Below, piece after piece: positions 63,095-64,000 of a DNA stretch of 64,000 nt. Source of the stretch: TOLSYN sp963849065 (lineage in GTDB: Bacteria > Acidobacteriota > Terriglobia > Terriglobales > Acidobacteriaceae); NCBI GenBank assembly GCA_963849065.1, contig CAWKFM010000004.1:682001-746000 (forward strand), given 5' to 3'. The notes below the pieces were generated by a model. The model saw only the letters and a program-made list of their open reading frames with translations. It had not been told where the DNA came from and searched no databases. Each line of letters begins with the position of its first letter. The stretch's first letter is position 1. A program made the position numbers and the translations under genes.

Positions 63095-63790
63095 TCAGGC
63101 GCTCAGTTGTTCAATAACCGATTTTCGAAAGGTTTCGAAAATCTCACTGACCGAAATCGAATTTTCTTCTCCGTCTGAAAAAAAGGCGCCGTCGCGTTGC
63201 ATGGTCCGTGCCGCATTTCCATTGGTCTGGTGGTTGAGTAGTTTCCGGAATTCCTGCATCCCACGTCTTTTCGATTCCTGGTGCATGCCCATTCCGGTGA
63301 AGTAATCCAGACCTTCACACTGTTCTGGAGTGGGCAGGGAAGCCAGTCCCGAACTGACGATTTCAAGGTTCTGGAACGGGTTATAGTCTGGCGCTCGACG
63401 CAGAGTGCCAAAGGTTTCTAGTTCCACCGGGATTCGATCTCCTCCACACTGGCGCTCGATCCTAGTCACAGTATCCGTCTCTTTGAAGCCGAACTCCTTT
63501 TCGAAATCCGGAGGCGCGTCATTTTGCCTCCGCCTTTTTTCTCCGCAATCTCCGGAACTGTACTCGACTCTCAGCCACCTTGTTGTAAATGCGAAATACG
63601 TTGGGCCTGGTACAGTGCGCAATCTATACCCGCCTCGGATGAACCCGCTCCAGTCCTCAGATAGTGAGCGGAAAGGCCCTGTCGACAGATATCCCCGTGG
63701 CGATAGTTTCCGTGTAACCCGTGGTCCGGAAATAACCAGACATGACAGCGATGCTGCCATGTCTGGCAGGCTAATGGCCACCACTCGCAA
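63095..63790 (-). CDS. Possible hypothetical protein, weakly supported
   Basis: A 231-codon frame. Its second half (FEKEFGFKETDTVTRIERQC, CEGLDYFTGMGMHQESKRRG, EFRKLLNHQTNGNAARTMQR) looks protein-like, but the first 80 residues do not, there is no good ribosome-binding site, and the sequence is less GC-rich than its neighbours. It may be a decayed or horizontally acquired gene. Confidence 0.3.
   Translation of the reverse strand: MRVVAISLPDMAASLSCLVISGPRVTRKLSPRGYLSTGPFRSLSEDWSGFIRGGYRLRTVPGPTYFAFTTRWLRVEYSSGDCGEKRRRQNDAPPDFEKEFGFKETDTVTRIERQCGGDRIPVELETFGTLRRAPDYNPFQNLEIVSSGLASLPTPEQCEGLDYFTGMGMHQESKRRGMQEFRKLLNHQTNGNAARTMQRDGAFFSDGEENSISVSEIFETFRKSVIEQLSA
63737..63767. repeat. Inverted repeat near the right edge
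   Basis: CCAGACATG and CATGTCTGG with an inner CAG/CTG pair enclose a short loop. Possibly a regulatory or terminator hairpin; no gene partner is clear. Confidence 0.4.
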
Positions 63791-63967
63791 CGGTGATATT
63801 CACTAAAGTCAGTATCCCGGAACTATAGAAGGCGCCGCGGTCAGGGGGTCACATGCAGCGGTGATATCCGTCGCATCGTTTTTTTGCTTGGCGGAACAAT
63901 ATACGCGATTAAACCGCGCAGCTGTGATTCCAACGAATCGCAGGCGTTGCAAGAAAGAGGCACTCCG

Positions 63968-64000
63968 ATGAAAAAGTTCGCAGGAGTTCTCGCAGCTATA
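63968..64000 (+). CDS. Start of a secreted or membrane protein, truncated by the window edge
   Basis: ATG at 63968 with AAAGAGG about 9 bases upstream; the first eleven codons read MKKFAGVLAAI, the start of a signal peptide. Nothing more can be said. Confidence 0.5.
   Translation, partial: MKKFAGVLAAI

Overview
The window is a GC-rich bacterial chromosome segment, most probably from an Acidobacteriota (Terriglobia-like) genome. This is inferred from a 1121-residue carboxypeptidase-regulatory-domain TonB receptor, a DUF404/alpha-E/transglutaminase trio, phasin-like and DUF2007 small proteins, and acidobacterial-looking sequences throughout. No species can be named from sequence alone.

Layout. 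1-1871 is the end of an integrative element (family A DNA polymerase fragment, tyrosine integrase) abutting the 3' end of tRNA-Met. 2098-7554 (minus) is a pentose-phosphate operon, tkt-rpiB-tal-zwf. 7989-12024 holds an S41-peptidase-like protein lacking its catalytic dyad, a histone-H1-like Lys-rich protein and an MltD-type transglycosylase. 12449-18548 is an accessory, phage-flavoured stretch: sigma-like protein, zinc-ribbon protein, Cro/CI-type regulator, IS110 transposase, Lys-rich protein, dual-specificity phosphatase, holin-like protein and GH73 endolysin. An IS256 element with a broken transposase (18685-20180) separates it from a two-lipoyl-domain E2 gene. After that come a methyltransferase, two DUF2007 proteins and hemB.

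24208-24935 holds a dead REP-associated tyrosine transposase (RAYT) bracketed by palindromic repeats. Then follow the TonB receptor, lipB, an intact IS1182-type element, mutS2, dnaG, the ATP-grasp/alpha-E/transglutaminase operon, rpoD, a stand-alone EF-G domain IV-V protein, an HGSNAT-like acyltransferase, a YycJ-like hydrolase, pyrD, serS, a LolA-like protein, a giant GH18-deacetylase-glycosyltransferase fusion, rnhB, a PIG-L deacetylase, ffh, a PAS protein, a phasin-like protein, an HDAC-family protein and tRNA-Pro. The last 1.1 kb is poorly interpretable and ends in the first codons of a secreted protein.

The most striking signal is a REP-like palindrome (GGTGGCCCATTCAAGCC, 7-nt loop, GGCTTGAGTGGGGC). 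At least ten copies lie across the window. Two sit in frame inside the essential-type genes lipB and mutS2, in the same reading frame, adding the peptides GAPFNPSSGLSGA and GGPFKPSSGLSGA. Other palindromes share the outer arms but carry different, self-complementary inner stems. A second dispersed repeat (GTCATCCTGAG...GCGAAGGACCC...GCTCAAATAT) occurs six times. Two copies are interrupted at the same CTGAG pentamer, one by the IS1182 element and one by a 95-bp MITE with related ends.
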